64,000 nt of DNA from Phorcus lineatus (taxonomy: Eukaryota > Mollusca > Gastropoda > Trochida > Trochidae): positions 22,481,645 to 22,545,644 of the forward strand of contig OV121088.1 of the NCBI GenBank assembly GCA_921293015.1, written 5' to 3'. Under the pieces are notes generated by a model. It was not told the origin of the DNA, searched no databases, and saw only the letters and a list, made by a program, of their open reading frames with translations. Of the stretch, positions 12,358 through 25,658 are shown one piece after another. Every line of letters starts with the position of its first letter. Within the stretch, counting starts at the first letter, position 1. Made by a program: the position numbers and the translations under genes.

Positions 12358-14647
12358 AAAAATCAATTTTCCATATCATGTGAGACTTTAATGTAAAAAT
12401 AATTCTTAACACTTTTCACTAATTAATTCTTTGAATGATTGATTATTCAAATTTTTACCTTTGGAGGAATTTGATGAGGTTGTTTAAATAGAAAAAATCT
12501 TTTGTTGTATTCTAATTGAGAAGTTTTTGTAAATGTGGCTCGATCTGACACAATTTGACAGTCTTCGTCTTTCAACTTGATATTGAAATCTCTTCTTTGC
12601 TGAGGAGGAAGTAGAGAGTTAGTGAGTTATTGTGTAATGCTGCTTGAGCAGTAATTTAAGTCAAAAACGTCCGTTATTCATGTTGAGTGTACCAATAGCA
12701 ATTTGAAGAAATCTTCATTTTGTCCCCTTCTCCATATGTCAGTAATTCAGATAATTATTTTTATGGAAAAGTAATTTCAAACTCGACAGTCCATTCTTCT
12801 TTAGGTGCTTTGAAACATGATGAACAACTCCTTGCAACCCCCTTGGGTTTAGTTGAATATAGGATTCAAAGGTTAAATAACAATTTTCAGTAATGTAAAA
12901 GTTCTCCAGGCTATTAGCAACCAATGTCTGTTATATTCGTCAAAGTTTAGTTACGTCCATACATTCACCAATCAGCTTCTCTTAAGTTCCAAAAACTCTG
13001 AGTACCAAGCTAGACAGCAACAAACACCAATCTTTGAACATTTCTGGTATGACCTGGCCTGAAAAAAACCCAGGTGAACAGAGTACGTTCTACCTTTACC
13101 ACTGTTATAAAGCTTTCCACCTGCTTTTATATTATACATACCATCTACATGCTATAGAAGACACCCACTAGATCTTAAGTATTTTCCTGTCTCCAGCCAG
13201 CTAATCTCCAACACGACACAATCTTACCCTAAAAAAACTTCCCTCAACAAGCCTGCTCTCACACAGGATCAATTTGCCTTGCTTGAGAACAGGTTAATGT
13301 CCCGTAAGTTTCTAATGAATGGCCATTGTGTCCGTCTGCCTTGTTTCCAACAACTTTCATCCTTCATTTCCGTGCTCACTGTTTTGACCAACGGACGTCA
13401 GCAAGGTTAAAAACATTACTTTAATCTAGCATGGAGAGAAAAACATTAAGAGATTTCACTCTGACATACAATGAACAGTGACAATTGTCCATTTTTGCTT
13501 TATGAATGTCATAAAAAAAAAGATTGAAAACAAAATGGCAGCCGGAGACAAAAGATCAAATTGGCTGGACATGACTCTGAAATCTTTGAAAGAAACAAGA
13601 TGCCTAATCTTTCTTGCTGTTTGCCCTCAACCACCTGCTAGAAGACGTGATTGTCACTTTATTATATCCCTATCTTCCATTAGGGTTGGAAAGAAGGAGG
13701 ATTAAAATCTCCATGAGCTAAATACCTCTGAAAAAAGGGTCAATGAAAATCTTTTGAAATGTGTCAGTGAAGCCCTTCTTCTAGAATCAGTTCTCAATGA
13801 ATGATTTTGGATAACTTCTGCCACTGAAAAAAGTACATAGATATTTGGTATCGAAGGTATGAAGGTATCGATTAATGAGAAATCATCGATGAGGAAAGGA
13901 GGATCTTGTTCGAGTCGGAACAACAGATTAAAACGACTAATGTGATTCATACAACACGTGTCAGAAATCATCAGATGCATGAATAGTCCTAATAAAAGAT
14001 TTGTGGAATGAAACAAAATTAAATCTTGATCCAACTACCGTATATTATGGTGTATAAGTCAAGTTTTTTATACTAGAAATTGAGGGGTCAAGGAGGGGGG
14101 TCGACTATGTCATCTATGTTTGAGACCTAAAAATTCTGAGGTCAAGTGACGATCTGCCGGTCGGAGACGAACAGACGAGATTCAAACTGGAAGCCATGAT
14201 GTCAACTCATTGTCAAAATATTGAAATAAAATTACTTTTATAAATATTACATGTTTTACTGTTTTTTTTATTACATTTAATTCCTAAAAATAAATAAATT
14301 ACTACGATTGGGAATCCAGTTTGATAGATTTGAAATTGATCTGTTTGTAAATAATCTTATCGATCGATGCTATATTGAATTTTTTTTGAATTTTTCGGCG
14401 AAGAAAATTACTGTCGAAGTTGAACATTAGCTAAGACTCCGATCTAACGTTATTTCTATCATAACTTTTAGTTATGAAATGAATTAAATAAAAGACGTAC
14501 TGTAAAATCATTATATTTCGCCGATATGCACGTTCGATAGATATACGGTTCAATGACTGTCAACAAAACGTAACATAGACGTAACAATTACACGAGAACT
14601 GATAGGTAATTACTATTAGTATCACTGTAATATTCTGCACAGTACAT
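12358..14647. other. Intergenic, no gene recognised
   Basis: AT-rich. At about 14038-14112, CCGTATATTATGGTGTATAA with a later GGGGGGTCGACTATG resembles the ends of widespread non-autonomous DNA transposons, but only one end is visible. Otherwise nothing recognised. Confidence 0.5.
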
Positions 14648-15387
14648 ACATACCCCCACTTCAAACTATAGTCTGGCTTTCTTTGTTGGTCTAACCCTCA
14701 AAAAGTTTACTTAAGGATCATGGTTGATAAGTGTATTAAGTTTGGTGAAGATAGCATGTATAGTTTAGGAGATATGCTCCGGACAAAGGACTTGGTCACA
14801 GAGTCACTGTTTTAGTCATGTTTCCATGGAAACCGAAAAAAATAAAAATCTTTTGTTGGTCTAACCCTCAAAAGGCACATCTAGGGATCATGGCTGATAA
14901 GTGTATGAAGTTTGGTGAAGATAGCATGTATAGTTATGAAGATATACTCTGTACAAAGGACTTTGTCACTGTTTAAGTCATGTTTCCATGGAAATCGCAA
15001 AAAATAAAAATCATTTGTTGGTCTAACCCTCAAAAGGCATATCTAGGGATCATGGTTTATAAGTGTATAAAGTTTGATGAAGATAGCATGTATAGTTTAG
15101 GAGATATGCTCCGGACAAAGGACTTGGTCATAGAGTCACTGTTTTAGTCATGTTTCCATGGAAACCGCAAAAAATAAAAATCATTTGTTGGTCTAACCCT
15201 CAAAAGGCACATCTAGGGATCATGGCTGATAAGTGTATGAAGTTTGGTGAAGCTAGCATGTATAGTTTAGGAGATATGCTCCGGACAAAGATTTGTGACG
15301 GACGGACAGACAGACGGACAGACGGACGGACGGATAGAATGAACGCTATATACCCCCGCTTACGCTGTAAGGCGGGGGTATAATTAC
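14648..15387 (+). mobile_element. Core-repeat (pearl/Helentron-like) element C, complete
   Basis: The left end is ATACCCCCACTT. Four core units lie at 14681-14850, 14851-15012, 15013-15182 and a truncated 15183-15295. Each starts TTTGTTGGTCTAACCCTC and carries GATCATGGCTGATAAGTGTA, GAGATATGCTCCGGACAAAG and GTTTCCATGGAAACCG. A (GACG)n/(GACA)n stretch follows at 15297-15335. The terminal hairpin is TATACCCCCGC 15349-15359 paired with GCGGGGGTATA 15372-15382. The element shares the TTTCCATGGAAA, AAAAATAAAAAT and AAAAGGCACATCT modules with element B. Confidence 0.8.
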
Positions 15388-18300
15388 TCATTAAATGGAT
15401 ATCATCAAAAAAACATTATAAAAATTTATTGCAAATGGAGAATGATTGTTTTTATACCCGTTGAAATATCATAAATGCAAATACGAGTATATCTAAAACT
15501 TTATTATCACAAAATACTTTCCTGATTGTCCATTTACAATGGAGCAATACCTTTGACCTCAGCTGAACCCTGACATGTTGGTGTCAAAATTATCCACACA
15601 AGACGCATCAAACTCAAACTGACAGGAGAGAAGCTGACAAAGTTTGTCAAAGATTTCACCCAATGTAACAACATGATGAGAAGAAATCTTTTCAATTGGT
15701 CAGGGAGTTGAACAAATGTTAGGTTAGACCAGTTCTTATCCTCATAACAATGCCTACAAATTAAGGGTCGTCCCAACAGTGGTAATTGTAGGTCCCCTAA
15801 ACATCCAGGATCAAAAGGCACAACAGGGTCACTCTGTGGGACGCTCCACTTGACTTTTTCTATTGAAGTTTGAAAGTTTTCATTTCTTCAAATCAGCAAG
15901 ACTGTAATTAAGGCTACTGCAGGGATCATGTTTTTCTCCAAACTTATTCAACTTAGCATCAGTTGTCAAGTGGACTCCATTGAAGTCTTGCTAATGTTTA
16001 TTCTTCAAGAGCCAAAATTAGACAAAGACAGGCATAGTAATAATGTGCTAACAGCATAAAAACAGGTGTGGTTTTGTCCTGACCAGGGGTTATAATTTGT
16101 TTGTCAAGAGCCATCGACTTAAAAATGAGAGATGAAATATTTTTGTCATCAAAAAAATATCCATGGAAGTACTCTTCACAAGATGGAGGTGTCATTTCAA
16201 CAATCTTATTTTTGATTGAGGAGATCTTTAATTCCGTATGAAATTTCATTTTAGAATTGATTATTGAAACCCTTCACACCAACACTCACTCCAGATGAAG
16301 TTTATGTTGTGCATGGACATAATTTTGAACATCAATAAATGTAATCTAAGTCTGGTGAGGTCTTCACTATGACACATGATCAATTGAATTTTTCATATTC
16401 ACGAACGATTGAATTTCTTTTGATAAAGATAAAAACAAAATGTTGACAATCATTGAAAAATTTTAAACCTCAATAGACCATAACACACACATCAAGAAAG
16501 TACTTCTTCTCATTTTGTGGCTGTCAAAAATTGACAGATGTTTTCTCACAGTTACAGAAATAATTCTTTACTAAAATAATAATTGTTGATGAAAACCTAA
16601 CAATATAGTCAAGACAAGCAATAGAACATCATATTCATAAGCCAGAACAAAAAGTCAGATGCTTTCTTACAAGTAAAGAATGGTTACATTACAATTATGT
16701 TAAAACATATAAATGAGGGTTAATATTCATATCCAACAGACCCCTAATATGTCTTAACAAAAACAGATGGGAAATGACATCCATTCAAAAGCCTTAATTC
16801 AACCCTCAAAAGATATTATTTGACTATTTGCTGAAATAAATTGAAATATATTTTGTGACATGACTTGGCACATGGCACATAGGTAGTTAAACAAGATTTC
16901 CCCAGTCTAACTGACATTCTCTTATCATCTGTCATTAGCAACCCACTTATTTCAAATTACAACCCTCGAACTAGGTCAATCATTTCCTGTCTAACACCTG
17001 TCATCAATTTGTAGTTACCTGGCACAGGTAACAGGTGAAACTAACGAGCTTTACATGGGCAGTTTGACCAACAATGTGAGTGACCAGTCACAGCCTAAGG
17101 GGAGATAATTAGGCCCATTTAAAGGGGCAGAGAGCTGTATGTCGTAATGAGCATTGAATACGACCTTGTCCAACTCTCCTGATCAGAAGGAGACTAATGA
17201 TATGTTTTGGTAACTGACAAGTTTCAACGTATAATTATACAGCGATGCTGATCAAAGGACTTCAAAAGAACTATTATTCTGCATTAAATAGGATCTGTAA
17301 ACATGCTATTATTGTCTTAGGCTAACTTGAAATTCTTGATTTGTGTTCCAGAACTAACAAATGTTAGAATTCAATTTTGATTGAATGTCAAATTGTCTAT
17401 GAAACTGACAGAGTTTGTACCTGTCTATCAACCATCTGCCATAGTTTTGATTGTGAATTAGTGTTTAACCCATTTTTCCATATTAGTATATATTATTTCT
17501 TTTGGTTGAAAATTTAGAAACACCAAATAAATAAAAAACAAATAGATCAAAATCAGTTAGAGAATGATATTGTAAAATATGAATATGAAAGTTAATTCGG
17601 AAAGATCCCTATTTGAACAAGCTGAAAAATATAAACAATTCAAACAATTTAATGTCCATTTTATTAGGAAATATAAGCAAATGGTGATAAAATCAAATCC
17701 ACACTCCTCCAAATACATCATTGTTTTATGTAACCATTAAGAACGGATTTCAAAGATGAAAGACCACCTCCCACTTGTCGGGAGAACTTGAAGACTTTGC
17801 TTAACTCAACTCTCTTGACAATATAAAAAAAATCGTTTCTTGAAAACCCTGATTAACTCTGATCAAAGCATCTGTCAACATCAGAAAATGTTTCTAAACT
17901 CCAAATCTGAAATTATCTTAGAATGTTGAAAGATTTACATACCAAGGGTCCAACTCTTGTATAGTCAACATCAATGGCTGCCAATTGCTTTTTGACAACT
18001 TTTCTTTAAGAATCGCTTCAAACTTTCCAAGTGATAACCGTGATTACTGACCATTGTCCAGTGACATAACCAGTGGCTAAATGAACTTTAACACACTAGA
18101 GGCTATTTATCTCACTTTTCTGGGTCTTTACAATATTTGAAGATTCACAAACACCAAAGCCTAGTCTTTTCACCAAGATTGGGAATCATTTAGGAGTAAA
18201 TTACACTTCTACTTTTATTAGCCAAATAAAAATAATGCAAACCTTTGGATGAAACTGTTGAATAAATTTTTATAATGAATATGTTGTGTCTGTCTTCTAT

Positions 18301-20021
18301 ATATAGTTTTCTAGATATAGTTTCCAACAAGAGAAACTTTGGCGAAAACTGATCACTTTATACAGATTAGCATCATTTGGGTAAAGATTTTTATGGAGAA
18401 AATAACCCTATAAACAGGCCTAAAATTTTGGAAGACTTAATTTACAAATGTTGACCAATGGTGCCAAGGTATGTTTCTCCGTAAAATGTTGGCTTTGGTA
18501 GTAAAGCAGTTCTAGAGAAGAAGTAAAAAAGGAAAAGTGTTCATGGGCTATATAGATGACACCTGTTGCTTGTTGGACACATGCTGGATGAGGGCCCATG
18601 CTGGATGAGGGCCCATGCCATAGGCCCATCCAGTGATGTCACTGATATCCTGTTCATAATGAAATCAATGTTTTTCAAGTTTTAAGTTGTTGTAAACTAG
18701 AATCGCCTGCAGGTAAAGTTCAAATTCTATTACTATCATGCTTTTTATCACTACACATTCCACAATTAACAGCAAATAGAAGCAGAGTCGCGGAGGAACA
18801 TGCAAACTCACCTAGAAAGAATTTAGTCTGAGAGAAACAACTGTTTATCATTCACACTATAATCATCTGTTTAAATTCAACTAAATTCATTCTCCCAATA
18901 CTTGGCAATGCTTCAACAACCTTCTTTTCAAAAGTGTAAGTCTTCTGCATCACTGCATGGCTTCAAAACACCAATTATAATTTTATTGTCGAAAAACATC
19001 CCACATGCTTTTATTTCTTAACCCTATAGTTAATACGTATGTCACCCCAACAATTGGATTCAAACTCAGAATGTCAAATTCTTTGAACGAGTCAGTTCAC
19101 ACTGCTATATTGATTAAGTCTCACTTAATAAACTTTTGTGGTAACAAATCCCATTACAGAATTGAACAAATAAGTAAGTTTATCTTTCATTTTCAAATCT
19201 ACAGAAGACATAAAGGATCAAAGGCTTTGAAGTTAAAACTTAAATTTCAAAATTTTTAATACCTTTCCTGCCAATGGAAATTTAAAAGGATGTTGATAAG
19301 GAAAACTTAATTAATTTTCAAAACTTCTAGTAGACAAAATCTCTTTTTTATGAGTATGTAATACCATTTATCTAAAGGTAAAAGATAACATACCCAAAAC
19401 TTACATTGATAGGAATACATTTAGTACTCTTAAAAGAACAGAAATGCCAACGTATATATCATTTATTTTTCTTACACATTTCTTTCCTCTTTGTAAAGAT
19501 AATTTACAGGACAGATTCTAAATGAATACAAACTTTTGTCAAATGAATATCTAAAAAAACAAACCAAAAAACCTATCTGTTTAAAGCTTGTAACTAAAAT
19601 ATCGAGTTTATTTCATATAGCTTCAGATTAAGAAAACTAGAAGCATTTATGTAGGCTGCTGTGAACCTGTTTGCAAATCCTTTTTCTTAACAGTTTATAT
19701 TCATCCTAATTTATTGTTTAAAACACATTGTTTTTCTTGAAATAATTACCATTAATATTGATAAACATCCTTGGTGTCCATTTGATATTTGCCTACCAAG
19801 GCCACAATGGGAGACAAAGTCAACCAAATTGTTTTGAATTTTTTATTTCCATCCTTATTGAGCTTTTTCTGTCGCTGGTGCATTTCAATTTAATTTTTTT
19901 TCTTTTTAACCATTTGAATTCCCACAGATTGTATGGTTCATTTTCAGAGGCATATTAATGTATTTCATTGATAAGTCTTTGTTGCTGTTTTTCAGTTCTT
20001 TTTGATGATTTCTCTATTGTT
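15388..20021. other. Intergenic, no gene recognised
   Basis: AT-rich. It contains a CAGGT E-box cluster with CTAACGAGC at 16995-17050, and a short duplication of GCTGGATGAGGGCCCAT at about 18580-18618. No coding exon or RNA gene seen. Confidence 0.5.
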
Positions 20022-20035
20022 TGTATGGTTGTTAA

Positions 20036-20346
20036 GGTGAGGTGATTTTGAGTTTAAAGCCACTTTTAAGAATATTTCACATATATCGCGGCTGCTAGTA
20101 TTATTGCAGGGAGAAAGCCTGCAACACCATTGTGGTTATGCATTGCGGTGAAACCTGCGAGTATCGGCTGGAACTAGCGAATCATGGGTGGTACTACACT
20201 GAAATTTAGTGAAGCATTGCATCCAAACCTCACTGCGTGTAGAACAGTTTTCTACCGCAGACAAAGTTGCCGAGCCCCTGGCAGGATTAAAACCTGGACT
20301 TCTTGATCGTAACCTAACACGCTAACCACTGCGCTATCCAGTCCCC
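20036..20346 (-). mobile_element. tRNA-derived SINE, copy 3 (full length, with TSD)
   Basis: This is the longest copy. On the minus strand it starts GGGGACTGGATAGCGCAGTGG TTAGCG, carries the B-box-like GGTTTTAATCCTGCC, then the shared body and the terminal TCACCTCACC. Flanks TGTATGGTTGTTA (20022-20034) and TGCATGGTTGGTA (20347-20359) match at 11 of 13 positions and look like an aged target-site duplication. Confidence 0.9.
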
Positions 20347-20975
20347 TGCATGGTTGGTATGCATAACTAAACACATTACTATTAATGTTAACCCCAACTG
20401 TTAATTAAAAGTTTAAAGTTCTTTCAAGTGGAAAGGTGTCCGATGTTCTATAATCTTTAGGAGGATGATACAGGGTTTCATCCATCAAAACAAACACAGG
20501 AGGTTCATGACAAAGATCAGAGCTGCCAGATCTTCCTCACCTTCTGTCCCTATGTTAGCAAACACTAGCACCTCGCAATAAAGGTCTTGATATCGGAGAT
20601 AGGGCTAATGATATGGTGGAGGATGTGACATTGTAGGAAATATCATCAAGCTTGTACGGGCAGCAGGCTTGTATTATGAAAAAGCAAACATACCCTCAAC
20701 ACTGAGCGTGAAGCTGTTCACATTGAAATGGACAGCATAGTTACGAACATTTCACTTTTTCTTTGAGCAGCAAGGAGATAAGTCATCTAGAGCAGATTGG
20801 TATAGCAATGATTGCACTTCACGCTTTTATTTGAGAACAGGGAAAATGATAACATCCAGAACAAGGTGCTATCTCACTATTTTAAGTTCAAACTTATCTC
20901 ATATCAGTAGGTTAACTCACATGGAGATGGAACAGCGTTTCCTTTATGCTGAACATGTCATACCTAAATACAGAG

Positions 20976-21215
20976 GTGAGGTGATTCGGGGTTGAGCACT
21001 GCTTTCAAGAGTATTTCACTTACATTACAGTTGTTATTATTAGGCCAGGGAGAAAGCCAGCAACACTATTGTGGCTATGCATTGCAGTGAAACCTGCAAG
21101 CAACGGTTGGAACTAGCAAACCATTGGTGGTACTACGCTAAAATTAGCATTGCACCCAAACCTTAGATGTAGAACAGTTCTCTACTGCAGAAAAAGTTGC
21201 CAAGCCCCTGGTGGG
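20976..21215 (-). mobile_element. tRNA-derived SINE, copy 4 (5'-truncated, with TSD)
   Basis: The body matches copy 3 (CAGGGAGAAAGCC, GTGAAACCTGCAAGC, GTGGTACTACGCT, GTTGCCAAGCCCCTGGTGGG), but the element stops before the tRNA head. Flanks ACCTAAATACAGAG (20962-20975) and ACCTACATACAGAG (21216-21229) agree at 13 of 14 positions. The truncation therefore happened at insertion, as expected for LINE-driven target-primed reverse transcription. Confidence 0.88.
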
Positions 21216-22361
21216 ACCTACATACAGAGATAATACTTAACCTGCCAATTTTAGCGAGAGCTATCAAATTTCTAAATGTTTTTGAAGAGTTCACAACCAT
21301 CAGTCAAGTGTCAACAAATTTGTCCGAAGATTTTATACTCCAGTAAAGATAATCTTCAATTTGTTGCACTAATTCTCCTAACATTATGACGATGTTAACA
21401 AGTTTCTATTTTATTCTATCAAGCTATGACAGTCACTGAACAGTTGTTCATTTTAAAGTTAAAGAATTACACATAATGAATACAAATACGATTACAGTAT
21501 ACCTTTATAGTCCAAGAGGGCACTTTCACTAACAACTTACAAAGTAAAGGAAAATAACATTCCTTAAAGGCATATGAAACACAACTCATATCACAATATT
21601 CTTATCTTCAAAGACTCCTCTTTAGCAACTTGAAAAATCGTATATCATCATTACTTTCATTTTTTGTTGATAAAGCCTCAAAACGGCCGTGTCCAATCAA
21701 AGTGAAACAGACAGGGACACTCACTATGTACAAATAGGCAATCACGTTAGTAAATGAAAAGATTTCAATCTACGCTGATGTGGTATGGTCGGGGGTCCAG
21801 TGCCGCCACACACAAGATTGTCAGATAGTCAACCCATTCAGCGGTTATTCACGTGTCCATTATCCACGACTACTCATTCCAACTTCAAAGAAACCAAATG
21901 TCTTGGTTTTTTGCCCCTATGCAGCTTTTCACAAGATGTTGGAGATTGTTTTGTTCAAAAATGAAACTTGTCACAAAAGCAGGATTATATCCATATCACC
22001 TCAGATATCTTATACTTGACATGCGCTGCTGTGATTCAGTTTGCATATCTGCATGTTTTCTTCATTTATTAAAATTTCTGACACTGAACTTTTTCCGTAA
22101 CTTTCTGTGTATAAAACTTTGGACAAAAGCTCATGTAAGTATATTTCGTATCTATTTGTATACAAGAATAATCTTAACACACATAACAGAATAAAGTACA
22201 AGAACGTATAGGAGCCATGTTACACTCAGCTTGAAAGTTAGTTTTACAAGATTAATTTCAAAATGATTTTGTGCATATACTTATTTGTTGTTTGGAAGTT
22301 ATGCTTCATAAATGTCAAATAAGATTGGTTTATTATTTGCTAAAGTGTTATCTAATTTTTT

Positions 22362-22384
22362 ATATCACACTTTGAGTGTGATAT
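22362..22384. repeat. 10-bp perfect hairpin
   Basis: ATATCACACT pairs with AGTGTGATAT around a TTG loop. It is isolated in AT-rich sequence; role unknown. Confidence 0.5.
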
Positions 22385-22732
22385 CAAATCTTAGTTTAAT
22401 AAGATACTGACACACAGAAAATTCAAGCACATAAAGCTATGTATCTTTAATATTCCATAAAGTAAGGTTTCAAATTCACTTCTGAAAATAAATGTTTTAC
22501 CACACATAATTTATTCATAATATATTAAATTGAGGTTTATACAGACAAAATTTTCATTTTCAGATAAAGAGGAATAAGAAATTGCAAATATATGAAAAAG
22601 TTAGACACTAGAAATGTTTTAATAGATTCAACTCAATTTACCTCCCGGGACTGGCATAAATTTGATTATAAATGAGAAAAATATTCATATAAGTAGTAGA
22701 AAATCTTCAATGATTTTGACAGGAAAAAAATA

Positions 22733-22756
22733 ACATTCCATTCCATTCCATTCCAT
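22733..22756. repeat. Short (ATTCC)n microsatellite
   Basis: About four and a half copies of CATTC/ATTCC in tandem. No associated feature. Confidence 0.8.
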
Positions 22757-25632
22757 TACACACACATTGAAATACGATAAAATGTTTTCCTAAATATTAT
22801 ACAGAATTTGAACAAAACTGGATTTCACAGATACAGCAGACGCAAATGGCAAGAGCAGACGTCTGTCTATAGACAGACAGGCGAAGAGTGCCCGGGGCTG
22901 AAACGTAATGAAGGGTGAATCCCTCACATTGTGCACAGATCTGAAGATACAGACCTATTAGGTTGTTATTAACGCCAATTTAACTTAACAAATGTCCCCG
23001 CAATGAAAGCAAACTTGAGGAGCTAAAAGTTGACTTACCAAATATCTCAAAGACTTTGCTGAGGACTGCTGTCAACACAATGCCCATAGGGCACCTGTTT
23101 CTTTGATAAATTTGAAAGAAATGACCAAGTTTTAAATAATTACTGGTCAACTGGTCAATCGTGTTGACCACAAGAATCTCTTTTGTTCTGAAGAGTCTAG
23201 CTTGAAGCACTGCACTTTTGAGGATACTATTTAGGAGGTAATTTTGGATTGACAACTCTCTCAAAACACACCATTTCTATGTATAATCTTTGCTTCATTA
23301 AGTTTACAACACTACTTGTATTTTTGAACCCAAAGATGGACATAGAGGTTCTTTTCTTACAGACCTTTTAACCTAAAACATATTTGCTTTAGCAAATGAT
23401 CGAAACCATTATTGATTTATCTTCAAAGAAAGGTCTACCTTTCTTAGGTACATTCTCAATGGATTATAATTAGGTAGATTAACTGTTTTGTATCAAAGTT
23501 TTAGATCTTTTAATATTTGTCCATGTTAAGAAAATGGTTAAGAAGACTTACAGCCTTAAGCAAGTTTATAAAAGGTCTTCCCTTTCAGATTTTGTGATAA
23601 TGCTATATCTCAGTGATATTTCAGAAAAACATACATTGTACATTCTCATTTCAAAGTATAGAAATATACTAAATACCCAAATTTCTATTTCATATAAATT
23701 CAATCAAATGTTCTTGTCACTTTTCATTTAATTCTGTCAAATGTTCAAGCACTTAAGGGTTGTCATACATCTCCTCCAAGACTAAGAATAAATAAACCTG
23801 AAGGGTTAACTCAAAATCTGTGCAAATTTTAACTTTAAACTTTTAACCTTGGCCAGAAAACTGTTTTCCTCAGAGTATAGGAACCACAACAAAGAATTAA
23901 AGAAATTCAACAATTCCATAATCTCCTTCAAGCCCAGTCCACTGTGTGATCAGGGCAAGAGATTAAGGCCATTATCGTTTAATTGGGACATATTTACACA
24001 TGAAATCAACACATTTCCGTCCCAGATTTTCAGTTGCCACTGCTGAATTCCATATTTGCATAGGTTTATCCTTGTCCTCTGGATTTCACAACAGATATTG
24101 AAATTTCTTAAATTTAATTGGAAGCAATTATTTGGTGTTCCTCTCAAAGCCTTATGTTCCCTTTGGCAAGATGAGATCAGCCAGCCTCTCCCATTCTTTC
24201 GGTCATTTCAGCTGTGTGGCCCCTCCCTGGTTACTGGTCATCTGTCAATGTTGACCAAAGAGATAATGCCTGTGTATTGTGAAGGGCTTTTGGACTTCTT
24301 TACTTTCTTTGGTTTGCACTGATGTGTTGATGTCATTTTAGAACTGGTAAAGTCATGTCATATATAACCTTTAAAGGTTGTTTGCATGTCGCGTCATTAG
24401 AGTACATGTTTGTCAATCACATATTTTTGTACATAAATGGAGAAGATTGAGTTTAAATCTAGATATTTCTCTGACTATGCAATGACTACAGATTATAGTG
24501 GTCACAGGGGAACATAAGAACATCAATATCAAGACAGAGGGTCCTTATTTGGATAAAAGTGTATACCATAGGGGACTGTTACTGAACATTATCAGACCAA
24601 ATGATCGCTTACAAGCTCATATGGTTTTGACAATGTGACGCTTGTGTAATATCTTTACCTGAACCAATTGAGATAAACTAGACATTCTTGTTCTTGAATG
24701 ATAACTAAGGATATGTGGCAACATGTCAGTCTATAAATATTTGATGATGGAAAAAAAAATCAAATGTTTCTTCACGAATATAAGCATATTGAAGCATCAA
24801 GGTCCTGACTGTGAACTGGGCCAGCTGCTGAACCAGACAATGAGGTCACCATACTGGGGAACACAGAGGCAGTCTGGACATTGTGATGATCATATTGCTT
24901 TGACGTCTTTGTTGAACTCTGGCCATAGTATATTGACCAAGACGGATGCCTTTATGTCTAGTGGTCGGGTGTTGGGACACGTAGACTCCCCTTGGCATTG
25001 AAGCAAAGGAGGGTGAACTAAGCACTTTACTCACCTCATAGAGTATCTGCTATGTGAGTTACATATAGTTGATCAAGCAACATGAATTTCTTGTATAAGA
25101 TTTGTAACATGCAGCGTATGAATTACTACCTTTTTTTAGACTTTTTTGGCAACATTCCTGTGATCCAAAAAACAAGAAGCTCTTCTTCAACTTTGACAGG
25201 ATGAAGCAAGTGTAGACACTGAGTTATCCATCATCAGCTGGCTTGCTGGTTCCTTTTGCAACTATCCCCAACCAGCAATAAAACTTTTTTGTACACTGCT
25301 AACACAGTATTTTCATTGTTGGCTTGAGAAAAGTTTTGGAGATACGAGGAGCACAAATAGGACAAGGACATTTTTGAGGGGTAGCTTTCATATTGGAGAC
25401 TGACACATACATTACTAAATAGAGATTGTTATCCAAAGATGTGTGTCAAATCACTGTCATCAAACAAGTGTAAACTTTGTAATACCTGAGCGAGAGCAAG
25501 GTTAATACACAAAAATGCATGAGATTGGTAAAACTCATACGGCACACTGTAATAATTTCTTCATCTCTTATTCTAGTCTATTTGAAATGTTATGGAAATA
25601 TAATGAAAACAGCCTATCTATTTGCGTCGACC

Positions 25633-25658
25633 CGTCACAGTGACGTCACAACGTCACA
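25633..25658 (+). promoter_or_regulatory. CRE/CREB-like site cluster
   Basis: A full palindromic CRE, TGACGTCA (25641-25648), is flanked by two more CGTCACA copies, three in 26 bp. It lies in AT-rich sequence with no gene identified nearby. Confidence 0.35.

Noticed and set aside
11896..12412. Minus-strand frames with repeated SKLGMCNGHHAEM-like peptides
   Set aside because: They are translations of element B core units.
20283..20346. tRNA gene (minus strand)
   Set aside because: Same reason: SINE copy 3 head, not an independent tRNA.
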